Positions 25,426 through 34,363 of a stretch of 64,000 bases of DNA are shown here, piece after piece. The notes beneath the pieces were generated by a model. It was not told the origin of the DNA, ran no database searches, and saw only the letters and a program-made list of their open reading frames with translations. Position numbers and translations under genes: made by a program. The DNA comes from an uncultured Ruminiclostridium sp. (lineage in GTDB: Bacteria; Bacillota; Clostridia; Oscillospirales; Ruminococcaceae), in contig CAJUQV010000008.1 of the NCBI GenBank assembly GCA_910588335.1, forward strand, positions 33,040 through 97,039. The letters are read 5' to 3'. Numbering within the stretch: position 1 is the stretch's first letter; each line of letters starts with the position of its first letter.

Positions 25426-28400
25426 CTTAAAGTAGTCCACTCCGCCCTTGAACAAAGGCTGAAGCTTATTTCCGTCCACATTTATCGCGCATCTTTCGTC
25501 GCTTATGCGCTCGCTGTGACCCATTTTGCCCAACACTCTGCCGTCGGGGGAGATAATGCTTTCTATGGCGTGCATTGAGCCGTTGGGGTTAAAGGCGAGA
25601 TCCATTGTGGGATTGCCGTTAAGGTCAACGTACTGAGTTACTACCTGACCGTTTTCTATAAGCTTGTTTATTACGTTTTCCTTGGCGACAAACCTACCTT
25701 CGCCGTGGGAGAGGGGTATGGTGTATATCTCACCTACCTTGCAGTGGGCAAGCCACGGGGACTTATCGGTGCATATTTTAGTGTAAACAAGCTGTGACTG
25801 GTGTCTGCCTATCGTGTTGAAGGTAAGTGTGGGGTTGTCCTCGGATAGGGGCTTTATTTCGCCATAGGGAAGAAGTCCTAATTTTATAAGCGCCTGAAAA
25901 CCGTTGCAGATGCCTATCATCAAACCGTCGCGATGATAGAGCATATCGTTTATCGCGTCCTTTATCCTCGGATTCCTGAAAAACGCGTTGATGAATTTTG
26001 CCGAGCCTTCGGGCTCGTCACCTCCGCTGAAGCCGCCGGGTACGGCTATAATCTGACTTCCGCCTATAAGCTTTGCGAAGGCTTCTACCGATTCTTCCAT
26101 TGCGGCCGCGCTGAGGTTTCTTATAACGAAGGTTTCGGCTTCGCCGCCGTTTCTGTTGAAAGCGTCAGCCATATCGTACTCGCCGTTGGTGCCGGGGAAT
26201 ACCGGGATAAGCACCTTGGGCTTCGCCGTTTTGTTGGTGGGGGCGCAGGTTATTTCACAGCCCTTTTCGTAGACTATCGGAGCTGGAGCCGGCTCGGGGG
26301 GAGTGGTGTTTTTGAATATGGGCTCCAGTTTTCCATTCCATTTTTCTTCAAGAGAGGCAATGTCCAGCACGGTATCTCCGCAGTATATTTTATATTCCTC
26401 GCAGGTTTCGCCGATATAAAGCATATTTTCGATTTCGCCGTTTGCTTCTATTATAAATCCGCCATAGCAGGGGGTAAACAGCGTTTCGTCATCCAAGGCT
26501 TCAAGCTTTGCGCCTACTCTGTTGCCCAAAGACATTTTGAATATACCCTCGGCAATACCGCCGCCGGCTATCGACCATACGGAAATCGCCTTTCCGCCGG
26601 AAATAGCCTTTTCCACTGCTTCAAATACGGATTTTACGCTTTCAAAATCGGGGAGCATATTTTCGTCGTATTTCGGGCGGATGTAGTAAATCTTGCTGAA
26701 GGGAAGCTTGAATTCCGCGCTTGTTACCTTATTGGCTTTGGCGGTGGAAACGGCGAAGGAAACAAGAGTGGGAGGTACGTCGATGTGCTCGAAGGTACCC
26801 GACATGGAGTCCTTTCCGCCGATAGCGCCGCAGGACAGCTCAAGCTGCGCCTTATACGCCCCTAAAAGAGCCGCAAATGGTTTGCCCCATCGGGACGGGT
26901 TGTTTTGTGTTCTTTCAAAATATTCCTGGAAGGTGAGCCAGCATTTTTTTGAGGAGCCGCCCGCTGCAACCACCTTGCTTATGCTCTCGATAACCGCCAG
27001 CATGGCTCCGTGATAAGGAGACTGTTCGCTTATCATGGGGTTGAAGCCCCAGCCCATAATGGAAGCGGTGTTGGTGTTGCCGCCGGATACGGGGATTTTT
27101 GCAGCCATGGCCTGAGTGGGTGTCTGCTGCGTTCTTCCGCTGAAGGGCATTAAAACGGTAGCCGCGCCCACGGTGCTGTCAAAGCGCTGAATAAGTCCCT
27201 TCTGGGAGCAGATGTTGAGGTCGCTTACAAGGCTTTCCCAGTCGGAAGCGGTATTTTTTCTGCCTGTTGAATAGCTTACCTTGGGATTCGGAACCGAAAC
27301 CTCTGTGTGCTTTTCCGCTCCGTTGGAATTGAGGAAATCGCGGGAAATATCGCATATGGTTTTTCCGTTCCATATCATTTTAAGGCGGGGTTCTTCCTTT
27401 ACCACCGCTACCGGAGTGGCTTCAAGATTTTCTTTTCCCGCAAGGGCAATAAATTTATCCGCGTTTCCCTTTTCCACTACCACGGCCATTCTTTCCTGAG
27501 ATTCGGAAATAGCCAGTTCAGTGCCGTCCAGGCCGTCATACTTTTTGGGGACCGCGTTAAGATCTATTTCAAGACCGTCTGCCAGCTCGCCGATGGCCAC
27601 GGAAACTCCGCCCGCGCCGAAGTCGTTGCAGCGCTTTATAAGGGTTGTGGCTTCGGGATTTCTGAACAGTCTCTGAAGCTTGCGCTCTTCGGGTGCGTTG
27701 CCCTTCTGTACTTCCGCACCGCAGCTTTCGAGGCTTTCCACGCTGTGAGACTTTGAGGAGCCAGTCGCTCCGCCGCAGCCGTCGCGCCCTGTTTTTCCGC
27801 CCAGAAGTATGATTATGTCGCCGGGAGCGGGTCTTTCGCGCCTTACGTTTTCAATGGGAGCCGCGCCGATTACCGCGCCGATTTCCATACGCTTGGCCAT
27901 ATATCCGTGGTGGTAAATTTCCGCGACGTGACCTGTGGCGAGTCCTATCTGGTTTCCGTAGGAGGAATAGCCTGCGGCCGCGGTGGTGGTTATTTTTCTT
28001 GGGGGCAGCTTGCCGGGTATTGTTTTATCAACAGGGAGCAGGGGATCGGACGCGCCTGTTACGCGCATTGCCTGATATACGAAGGAACGTCCCGAAAGGG
28101 GGTCGCGGATCGCTCCGCCGAGACAGGTTGCCGCTCCGCCGAAGGGTTCTATCTCGGTTGGGTGGTTATGGGTCTCGTTTTTGAACATCAAAAGCCACTG
28201 CTCGTCCTTGCCGTTGTTATCAACGGTGATTTTCACGGAGCAGGCGTTTATTTCCTCGCTTTCGTCAAGATCGGGGAGCAGACCGTCTTTTTTCAGCTTT
28301 TTTGCCGCAAGGGTAGCTATATCCATAAGGCATACGGGCTTGCTTCCTCTTCCCAGCTCTTCGCGGTGTATTTTGTATTCCTTATATGTATCGGAGATGT

Positions 28401-29127
28401 AAGGAGCGTCGATCTGCGCACTGTCAATAACGGTGCCGAAGGTGGTGTGGCGGCAGTGATCGCTCCAGTAAGTGTCTATCATTCTTATTTCGGTGATAGT
28501 GGGACATTTGTTTTCGCTTTTAAAATAATCCTGACAGAATTTTATGTCGTCGTTGTCCATAGCAAGACCGTATTTTTTCACAAAGTCGGCAAGCCCGGTT
28601 TCGTCAAGTTCAAGGAAACCGTCGAGAGTAACAACTTCCGTGGGAATATCATATTTTATCTTAAGGGTGTCGTATTTTTCAAGACCGCACTCTCTGGCTT
28701 CCACCGCGTTGATAAGATAATGCTTTATCTTCGTAAATTCATCATCGGTGACGCTTCCGCTTAATACGTATATTTTCGCGTACTTTACAACGGGGCGTTC
28801 ACCCTGACACAGCATCTGTATACATTGGGCGGCGCTGTCCGCACGCTGGTCAAACTGTCCCGGGAGAAACTCCACGGCGAAAACACGTTTTTCACTCCCG
28901 AAATCGGGCAGTTCGTCAAAGGTGTTGTCAACGGGCGGTTCGCTGAAAACGGTAGGTATGGAGCGTCTGAAGTTTTCTTCTGATATCTCCTCCGCGTCAT
29001 ATCTGTTGATAACACGCACATCCGTTACGCTTTCGATTCTCAGCGCGGTGTGAAGATCGTCCAGAACGGCTCTTCCTTCAATGTTGAATTCGGTTTTTTT
29101 CTCCACATAAATGCGATAGACAGCCAT
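25423..29127 (-). CDS. purL: Phosphoribosylformylglycinamidine synthase, single-chain
   Basis: About 1234 residues: fused synthetase and glutaminase, as in large PurL. Fourth step of purine synthesis (FGAR to FGAM using glutamine and ATP). The start at ATG 29127 (MAVYRIYVEKK) follows AAAGGA; upstream in-frame codons lie in the leader. Visible landmarks: DTYWSDHCRHTTFGT, FKNETHNHPTEIEPFGGAAT, GGKTGRDGCGGATGSS, and in the C-terminal class I glutaminase the catalytic cysteine of GICNGFQALIKLG (about residue 1070) with SHGEGRF. It is not in a pur operon here. The promoter at 29207-29235 is close to consensus; I see no purine riboswitch in the 80-base leader. Confidence 0.96.
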   Translation of the reverse strand: MAVYRIYVEKKTEFNIEGRAVLDDLHTALRIESVTDVRVINRYDAEEISEENFRRSIPTVFSEPPVDNTFDELPDFGSEKRVFAVEFLPGQFDQRADSAAQCIQMLCQGERPVVKYAKIYVLSGSVTDDEFTKIKHYLINAVEARECGLEKYDTLKIKYDIPTEVVTLDGFLELDETGLADFVKKYGLAMDNDDIKFCQDYFKSENKCPTITEIRMIDTYWSDHCRHTTFGTVIDSAQIDAPYISDTYKEYKIHREELGRGSKPVCLMDIATLAAKKLKKDGLLPDLDESEEINACSVKITVDNNGKDEQWLLMFKNETHNHPTEIEPFGGAATCLGGAIRDPLSGRSFVYQAMRVTGASDPLLPVDKTIPGKLPPRKITTTAAAGYSSYGNQIGLATGHVAEIYHHGYMAKRMEIGAVIGAAPIENVRRERPAPGDIIILLGGKTGRDGCGGATGSSKSHSVESLESCGAEVQKGNAPEERKLQRLFRNPEATTLIKRCNDFGAGGVSVAIGELADGLEIDLNAVPKKYDGLDGTELAISESQERMAVVVEKGNADKFIALAGKENLEATPVAVVKEEPRLKMIWNGKTICDISRDFLNSNGAEKHTEVSVPNPKVSYSTGRKNTASDWESLVSDLNICSQKGLIQRFDSTVGAATVLMPFSGRTQQTPTQAMAAKIPVSGGNTNTASIMGWGFNPMISEQSPYHGAMLAVIESISKVVAAGGSSKKCWLTFQEYFERTQNNPSRWGKPFAALLGAYKAQLELSCGAIGGKDSMSGTFEHIDVPPTLVSFAVSTAKANKVTSAEFKLPFSKIYYIRPKYDENMLPDFESVKSVFEAVEKAISGGKAISVWSIAGGGIAEGIFKMSLGNRVGAKLEALDDETLFTPCYGGFIIEANGEIENMLYIGETCEEYKIYCGDTVLDIASLEEKWNGKLEPIFKNTTPPEPAPAPIVYEKGCEITCAPTNKTAKPKVLIPVFPGTNGEYDMADAFNRNGGEAETFVIRNLSAAAMEESVEAFAKLIGGSQIIAVPGGFSGGDEPEGSAKFINAFFRNPRIKDAINDMLYHRDGLMIGICNGFQALIKLGLLPYGEIKPLSEDNPTLTFNTIGRHQSQLVYTKICTDKSPWLAHCKVGEIYTIPLSHGEGRFVAKENVINKLIENGQVVTQYVDLNGNPTMDLAFNPNGSMHAIESIISPDGRVLGKMGHSERISDERCAINVDGNKLQPLFKGGVDYFK

Positions 29128-29206
29128 TTTGTTTTTCCTTTCTTTTGAAAAAGCTTGTTTTATGCAAGTATAAATCGGTATTTTTCCCAAATTATCCGTT
29201 AATGAT

Positions 29207-29235
29207 ATTATACAGCTTTTTTAGGTTTATTTCAA
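29207..29235 (-). promoter_or_regulatory. Promoter of purL
   Basis: Minus strand: -35 TTGAAA (29230-29235), 17-base spacer, -10 TATAAT (29207-29212), about 80 bases before the ATG. Confidence 0.8.
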
Positions 29236-29259
29236 GTGTTTAAAGTAAATAAAAACAAA

Positions 29260-30543
29260 TTAAACAATAATGCCCGCGCAAAAATTTTCTCCCACATCAG
29301 TCAATCTTACATTTATAATATCGTGTTTTGCCGCGTTTCCTCCGTAAATTCTCACGGGAATATAATTTTCAGTATATCCGTTGATGTATTCGGGAGAGGT
29401 ACGGCGTTCTATGAGAACCTTTTGAACAGCGTTCATGTTTTTAGCGAAAAAATCCTGTTGAGCGCTTATCGAAAGCCTGTTCATTGCTTGATAGCGCCGT
29501 TCCTTTATTTCTTCGGGAATTTGGTTCGGCATTGAAGCGGCGGCGGTGCCGGGGCGCACCGAGTAAGTAAACACGTGGATACGGGCAAAACCCGTTTCTT
29601 TTGCGAAGGAAAGAGAGCGTTCAAATTCCTCATCGGTTTCTCCCGCGAATCCCACCATGATATCCGTTGTTACGGCACAGCCGGGAAAGGCGCTTCTTAA
29701 ATTTCCGACTATTTTCGCGTATTCACCGGAAGTATAGCGTCTGTTCATACGTTTCAGCGTTACGTCGCAGCCGCTCTGGAGCGACAGGTGAAAATGAGGG
29801 CAAAGCTTTTTTATCCGCGACATTTTTTCTATCCTTTCCGGAGTCAGCAGCTCCGGTTCCAAAGAGGAAAGCCTTACTCTTTCTATAAGCGGATTATCCG
29901 CCGCCGTTTTAATCGCGTCAAAAAGCGAAAGCCCTATATCCGAGCCGTAGCAGGAGAGATTTATTCCCGTGAGCACAATTTCCTTATGACCGTCTCTTGC
30001 GTGAAAATCTCTTTCCGCGGCTATGCTTTCAAGACAGCGGGAGCGTATGCGGCCTCTTGCTTTCGGGATTATACAGTAGGAGCAGAAACGGTCGCAGCCG
30101 TCTTCTATTTTGATGAACGCGCGGGTCATATCGCTGCTGGCGAATCGCTCCGGTTCGCGGAATACATTTTCGTGCGGGCTGATCCTTACCGTTTTTTCTT
30201 TTTTTCTTATATATTCCGAAATCAGCGCGGGCAGGTTAAGGTTTTCCGAGTTGCCCGTTACAATGTCGGCACAGTCGTTCAGCGCGGCTTCTTCGGGAAA
30301 TGCCTGAGGATAACAGCCAGTTACCGCTATTATTGCCGCGGGGTAATCTCTTCTCAGCTTTGAAATAAGCCTTTTCGCTTTTTTATCTCCGTTTTCCGTT
30401 ACCGTACAAGTGTTTACTATCACGATATCGGGAATATCGTCGTTTTTGGCCAATGTAAATCCTTCGTAAATCATTGAGGCGGAAATTGCATCGCTGTCGC
30501 ATCGGTTTACCTTACAGCCCTGTGTTAAAATTATAAATTTCAT
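29260..30543 (-). CDS. mtaB: tRNA t6A37 methylthiotransferase MtaB
   Basis: 427 residues, radical-SAM methylthiotransferase that turns t6A37 into ms2t6A37 in ANN-decoding tRNAs. The N-terminal cluster ligands are Cys10, Cys46 and Cys77; the radical-SAM cluster ligands are Cys150, Cys154 and Cys157 (GCDRFCSYCIIP). FHLSLQSGCDVTLKRMNRRY is typical of the family and a TRAM domain closes the protein. The QGCKVNRCDSDA start separates MtaB from MiaB and RimO. It lies upstream of purL on the same strand, but purL has its own promoter just past the mtaB stop. Confidence 0.95.
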   Translation of the reverse strand: MKFIILTQGCKVNRCDSDAISASMIYEGFTLAKNDDIPDIVIVNTCTVTENGDKKAKRLISKLRRDYPAAIIAVTGCYPQAFPEEAALNDCADIVTGNSENLNLPALISEYIRKKEKTVRISPHENVFREPERFASSDMTRAFIKIEDGCDRFCSYCIIPKARGRIRSRCLESIAAERDFHARDGHKEIVLTGINLSCYGSDIGLSLFDAIKTAADNPLIERVRLSSLEPELLTPERIEKMSRIKKLCPHFHLSLQSGCDVTLKRMNRRYTSGEYAKIVGNLRSAFPGCAVTTDIMVGFAGETDEEFERSLSFAKETGFARIHVFTYSVRPGTAAASMPNQIPEEIKERRYQAMNRLSISAQQDFFAKNMNAVQKVLIERRTSPEYINGYTENYIPVRIYGGNAAKHDIINVRLTDVGENFCAGIIV

Positions 30544-30661
30544 TTTTTCCTTTCGTTTCCTTACATTTGTTTATAATTTACAAAAAAGCATTTTTCTTTT
30601 TACTTATTATACATTATTTTGAAAAAAATTTCAAATTTTCCAATAAAAAATAAAAACCTGC

Positions 30662-30690
30662 TTGACTTTGACAAAAAGTGATACTATAAT
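30662..30690 (+). promoter_or_regulatory. Promoter of the first HPr-like gene
   Basis: -35 TTGACT, 17-base spacer, -10 TATAAT at 30685-30690. Confidence 0.8.
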
Positions 30691-30738
30691 CTCTTATGGG
30701 ACTTGTCCCGCGATAAAAAAATAAAGAGGCGGTCATTT

Positions 30739-30969
30739 ATGAAAAACGTAAAAATTTCTCTTCGTTCTTTTGAGGAAATGAAAGAATTCAATAAGATAAC
30801 ATGCGGTTTTGATTATCAGGTAGATGTGGCGAACGGAAATTATATCGTAAACGCAAAAAGCATAATGGGACTTTTTACGTTTGATACAAACAAAGATATT
30901 GACCTTATAATACATTCGGATAATTATAAGGATTATCTTTCAAGAATAGGCAAATTTTTGGTAGATTAA
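30739..30969 (+). CDS. HPr-like protein without the phospho-histidine site
   Basis: 76 residues from the ATG at 30739 behind AGAGGCGG. The second half matches HPr (GNYIVNAKSIMGLFTFD), keeping the serine that HPr kinase modifies in HPr/Crh (here Ser41 in NAKSIMG). The first half, where HPr has the GLHARPA loop with His15, reads SLRSFEEMKEFNK and holds no histidine, so it cannot pass phosphate in the sugar PTS. A Crh-like regulatory role is possible but inferred. A second copy of the same type follows at 31098. Confidence 0.8.
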   Translation: MKNVKISLRSFEEMKEFNKITCGFDYQVDVANGNYIVNAKSIMGLFTFDTNKDIDLIIHSDNYKDYLSRIGKFLVD

Positions 30970-31009
30970 CCAAAAATAAGTTTTATATGAAAAATTTTAC
31001 TTAAATCAC

Positions 31010-31038
31010 TTGATTTTTGAGAAAAAATTTGTTACTAT
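31010..31038 (+). promoter_or_regulatory. Probable promoter of the second HPr-like gene
   Basis: -35 TTGATT, 17-base spacer, -10 TACTAT (31033-31038); TATGCT at 31039 is an alternative -10. Confidence 0.5.
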
Positions 31039-31097
31039 TATGCTATGAAGGTAACGTTGCGAATGGCAATGACACCCAAAAAAAGGAGGATTTTGTT

Positions 31098-31328
31098 ATG
31101 ATTGAGTACAAGGTAAAAATCAGCACCATCAATGACGTAAAGAAATTTGTCAACACAGTGTCCAAGTATGATTTTGACGTGGATCTCATTTCAGGCAGAT
31201 ATGCAATTGATGCCAAGTCCATTATGGGTATATTCAGTATCGATCTTTCCAAGGAGCTGGTAATGAAAGCTCATACGGATAACGCCGATGTTATCAAGGG
31301 TGATTTGGCGGATTACATTGTAGGCTAA
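31098..31328 (+). CDS. HPr-like protein, second tandem copy
   Basis: 76 residues from ATG 31098 with AAAAGGAGGA upstream. Same layout as its neighbour: VKISTINDVKKFVNTV replaces the His15 loop, while SGRYAIDAKSIMGIFSID keeps the Ser41 site. The two copies differ along most of their length but are identical in length and in motif positions, indicating an old duplication. Ends in the terminator at 31427-31467. Substrate or partner unknown; phosphorylation by HprK would be the first thing to expect. Confidence 0.82.
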   Translation: MIEYKVKISTINDVKKFVNTVSKYDFDVDLISGRYAIDAKSIMGIFSIDLSKELVMKAHTDNADVIKGDLADYIVG

Positions 31329-31426
31329 TAGGCGTTTTCCGTTGCTCTAAGATTGATAATCTCGATTTTCGGCATCACGGATTGTTTTTGGCGTACACTT
31401 TTTGCTTGCAACTCTGATATAACCTC

Positions 31427-31467
31427 AAATCGGAAACAGGGCAATGTGCTTTGTGTCCGATTTTTTT
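31427..31467 (+). terminator. Terminator after the HPr-like pair
   Basis: AAATCGGAAACA pairs with TGTGTCCGATTT (one mismatch), followed by a run of T. Confidence 0.7.
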
Positions 31468-31574
31468 GTTGTATTGTATGGTGTTGTAATTGTGCTGTAA
31501 TAAGTCACTATAATGAAAGGAGCCGTGTTTTTGAGGAATATGAAGCAATCGGCGGTTTTACTCACGCGGGAGGC

Positions 31575-31745
31575 TTAAGGCAACACCGCACAAAGACCGC
31601 GCTGCGCGCTTTGCCGCGCATACGCTTGCATCTTTTTCCGTCATTTTTGCCCAAAACTCATTGAAATATGCCGGTATTTCTGCGTCGTTTTGGACAATCT
31701 GACGAAAAAGCTGACTGCGCGTCTGCACAAGCGGTATTGCCTTAA
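31575..31745 (+). mobile_element. Family B MITE-like repeat, complete copy
   Basis: 171 bases from TTAAGGCAACACCGC to GCGGTATTGCCTTAA. Same interior as the copy at 17338-17517 in the opposite orientation, about nine bases shorter. Located just before the RNHCP gene. Confidence 0.85.
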
Positions 31746-31816
31746 ATAAAGTTTACACGTGAGACCTCCCACAGGGCAGTTTTTTCAGGTTCTGATATAT
31801 TAAGGAGGTAAAACCG

Positions 31817-32215
31817 ATGAAGTATAAACGTTTTAATTATGAAAACGAAAATATAAACAATTTGGATGAAAGCTTTGTATGTATGGTATGCGGGAGAAAC
31901 GTAACCTATGTCGGAGCGGGAAGCCGTCACCGCAATCATTGTCCCCACTGCCTTTCCAGCGTTCATCTTGACAACGTTCCGGGTGATCGGTCGGCTAACT
32001 GCGGCGGAATAATGGACGCTATCGGAGTATGGGTGAGAAAGAACGGCGAATGGGCGATTATACACCGCTGCCGTAGCTGCGGCCATTTAAGTTCCAACAG
32101 AATTGCGTCGGACGACAATCCCGTCAAGCTGCTTTCCATAGCGCTGAAGCCCCTTGCGCTTCCGCCTTTCCCTTTGGACGGCATAGAGAATATGATCGGG
32201 TTTTCGGATAAGTAA
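31817..32215 (+). CDS. RNHCP domain protein
   Basis: 132 residues. Contains the namesake stretch SRHRNHCPHCLSSVHLD (about residues 36-52), preceded by CMVCG and followed by HRCRSCGHLSSNRI: three CxxC knuckles in all, so one or two zinc ions are likely. Members are small, widespread in Firmicutes, and of unknown function; nucleic-acid binding is a guess from the zinc ribbons. RBS AAGGAGG. A family B repeat lies directly upstream and a family C repeat directly downstream. Confidence 0.85.
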   Translation: MKYKRFNYENENINNLDESFVCMVCGRNVTYVGAGSRHRNHCPHCLSSVHLDNVPGDRSANCGGIMDAIGVWVRKNGEWAIIHRCRSCGHLSSNRIASDDNPVKLLSIALKPLALPPFPLDGIENMIGFSDK

Positions 32216-32217
32216 TA

Positions 32218-32322
32218 CTAATCTTTGATTAAGGTATAGACCAATAATACGTATGATCAAAGATTAGTGCTTAGGGTGCAATTTTTAATCAAGTTGTAGA
32301 CTTGATTAAAAATTGGTATAAC
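32218..32322 (+). repeat. Family C double-hairpin repeat
   Basis: First hairpin CTAATCTTTGAT...ATCAAAGATTAG (32218-32267), linker TGCTTAGGGTG, second hairpin CAATTTTTAATCAAG...CTTGATTAAAAATTGG, then TATAAC. Same order, linker and spacing as the copy at 46922-47025. Confidence 0.85.
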
Positions 32323-32446
32323 GCCACCCTCTCATAAATAATGACACTACACGCAGGACATAGCATCCCTTACTTCCGACAAAGTTATTCCATGCCGCAC
32401 CCCATATTGTCGGTAGCGGATACCAAATATAACAGAGGGCAATACA

Positions 32447-32833
32447 ATGAACGAATTAAATTCGAGAATCCATGACGAAACAAGTGGACTTGATTATATC
32501 CTTGTCGGCGATTACTACATTCCTGTTGTTGAACTGCCGGAGGACGATGAACGCCCCATCGGAAAGTGGGGACGAATGCACAGGATATATATGGAAGAAA
32601 ACAAGCCTCTTCTCATCAATCAACTAATTTTGACGGGAAAGCTACATACTTATCTTGCTTACCTTAATGAGCAGGCACTGAGTCGCTATCGGTGTATCGT
32701 TCGACAGATGGCGGAGAATGAGGGTGTGACCGAGGACTTGAAGCGCCAGTCACAGTGGGAATGGATCAGAGCTATGAACAGCATTGCGAGCCGCGTAGAG
32801 GAGATCATTAGGGGCGAGATGATTAACGCTTAA
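32447..32833 (+). CDS. tnpV: TnpV family transposon-encoded protein
   Basis: 128 residues. Recognised from DYYIPVVELPEDDERPIGKWGRMHRIY and YLNEQALSRYRCIVRQMAE, typical of the small TnpV proteins carried by Tn4451-like mobilizable transposons of Clostridia. Its role in those elements is not well defined. No large serine resolvase (tnpX) or relaxase (tnpZ) is nearby, so this is an orphan remnant or a stand-alone spread copy. Confidence 0.8.
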   Translation: MNELNSRIHDETSGLDYILVGDYYIPVVELPEDDERPIGKWGRMHRIYMEENKPLLINQLILTGKLHTYLAYLNEQALSRYRCIVRQMAENEGVTEDLKRQSQWEWIRAMNSIASRVEEIIRGEMINA

Positions 32834-33116
32834 CGGCTTCAAAACTCCAGCAAATGCTCTGGTGGAAAGGCATGAATATCACGGGGAGGCTTGCTATACC
32901 GGAAAACCTTCCCGTAACATCTTATTCGCTATATGGCCGCTTTTCTTGGACAGGTTTCTCTAATTGTGCTAAAATATATAGTATCTATAGACGGAGCCAA
33001 CTATAAAAAGTCAATAGGAAAATGGAAAAAAGTTGAAAAAATTTTTTTGGCAAAAAAAAGCACAGCAAAGCAAGCTATCTTCAAATAGCCGGATTAAGAT
33101 ATAAAAATTAAGATAA

Positions 33117-33950
33117 TCAGGAAGCGGAGGAATACAATGAGCCGGATTTCAAAACAGAATAAATGACACGGCAAAGCTTTTTCTGAATATGTCCAAGAAT
33201 AACATAATAGTGTTTGCCTTCCGCTTTTTTCTTGTTGTAATAAGACTGAAATACAGGATCATGCTGCCAGATAATGCGTGCAGCTTGAAACAAGGCATAA
33301 CGAAGATACTTTGAGCCTTTCTTTGACATCATAAGATGCTGAGCTTTGTACTTTCCCGACTCATAAACGGTTACGTTCACACCGCTGTAAGAAATCAAGC
33401 TTTCGGCGGAATGAAACCGATCAATGTCTCTGATCTCACCTGCAATCAATCCTGCGGTAGTATATCCGACACCGGGAATACTGAGAAGGTTTGGACAGAG
33501 CATGTCCACATATTCCTTGATTTGAGCGTCATAGGCTTTGATACGCTTTTGTATATGTTCCATTTCCTCGATTGCGTCTGTAAGCTGAAAAGCTAAATGC
33601 GGTTCGGAAATACCAACAGACACTTTTGCGGCGGCGATTAACTGCTCGGCAGTGCATTTACACCTTCCATGAATCAAAGAAGCTACTTTTTTTGTATGTG
33701 CTTTTGCAAGATTTTTAGGAGTTCCGTATTCTTTCAATATGGCAATATCCGAATCGCCGTAAATATTGCTGAAAAAAGATTTAAACTCAGGGAAAATCTG
33801 CTGGACAAGGCTGTTTACAGCCAATTTCGCCTTTCTGAGATCTTGGACGATATAAAATCTTTTTCTGGATAGTGACTTTAAAGCTTCGTTGTGGTATAAT
33901 AACCTCAGACTGCGAAAAGAGGAAGAATTTATTTTAATGTCTGAGAACAT
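33117..33950 (-). pseudogene. IS110-family transposase, N-terminally truncated
   Basis: 277 residues remain. The C-terminal Transposase_20 domain is intact (LLSIPGVGYTTAGLIAGEI, SYSGVNVTVYESGK, LMMSKKGSKYLRYALFQAAR), preceded by the coiled linker. The N-terminal DEDD catalytic domain expected in a protein of about 400 residues is missing; an in-frame TAA lies 9 bases before the apparent start. The copy should therefore be inactive. The expected non-coding bridge-RNA flank was not identified. Confidence 0.8.
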
Positions 33951-34363
33951 TTTACCGTTTTAAAGGAATCGCTCCCTGCGGTCGCTCTTCTTATGGTATA
34001 ATGATAGGGTATAGGGCAAGAATTTGTCCGAGTTATCTATTATGTACTTACAAATGGTTTGCGAATCAAGGTTATAATCCTAAGTCAATTTGCTGCATTT
34101 AAGGCAACACTGCACAACACAACTCCATGTAACAATTCCTGCATCATCGTAACATCGTGAATATTTGCGCCCGTTGCTTTGACGGTATGAACCAAGCCGG
34201 ATTTCCGCAATTAGTTTTTCTTGAAATTCATGTTTTTCAAACAAATTTCCAAATCTTCCGATAGTGTCTCCATTTGGCACTTAGGTAGGAGAATTTACTC
34301 CGCAAAAAGGCCGTTCCCGCTTTAGGTAAACAGCCTTTGTATCACTCGTTATTCTGGATAATA
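33951..34363. other. Gene-free remnant region upstream of decayed IS110
   Basis: 413 bases. Holds a single family B end (TTTAAGGCAACACTGC, 34100-34115) and the cysK terminator (34303-34340). A 66-codon frame at 34080-34280 on the minus strand has no ribosome-binding site and runs into the repeat, so I do not call it. Rest unrecognised, probably remains of mobile DNA. Confidence 0.5.
34303..34340 (-). terminator. Terminator of cysK
   Basis: Minus strand ACAAAGGCTGTT pairs with AACGGCCTTTTT, ending in a T-tract. Confidence 0.65.

Larger units (their letters stand above)
31329..31816. other. Gene-free spacer with terminator and a family B repeat
   Basis: 488 bases: terminator at 31427-31467, about 100 bases without visible signals, the complete family B repeat at 31575-31745, then a short tract with AAGGAGG before the RNHCP gene. 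Confidence 0.75.

Noticed and set aside
29128..29259. Purine riboswitch before purL
   Set aside because: The leader is only about 80 bases, AT-rich, and shows none of the conserved loop sequences of the purine aptamer.
31353..31664. Open frame of 103 codons on the plus strand
   Set aside because: It crosses a terminator and the family B repeat and has no ribosome-binding site.
32447..32833. Complete Tn4451-like transposon around tnpV
   Set aside because: No resolvase, relaxase or matching ends are visible; only the small tnpV gene is present.
34080..34280. 66-codon frame on the minus strand
   Set aside because: No ribosome-binding site, no family, and its end runs through a family B repeat end; more likely a remnant of mobile DNA.
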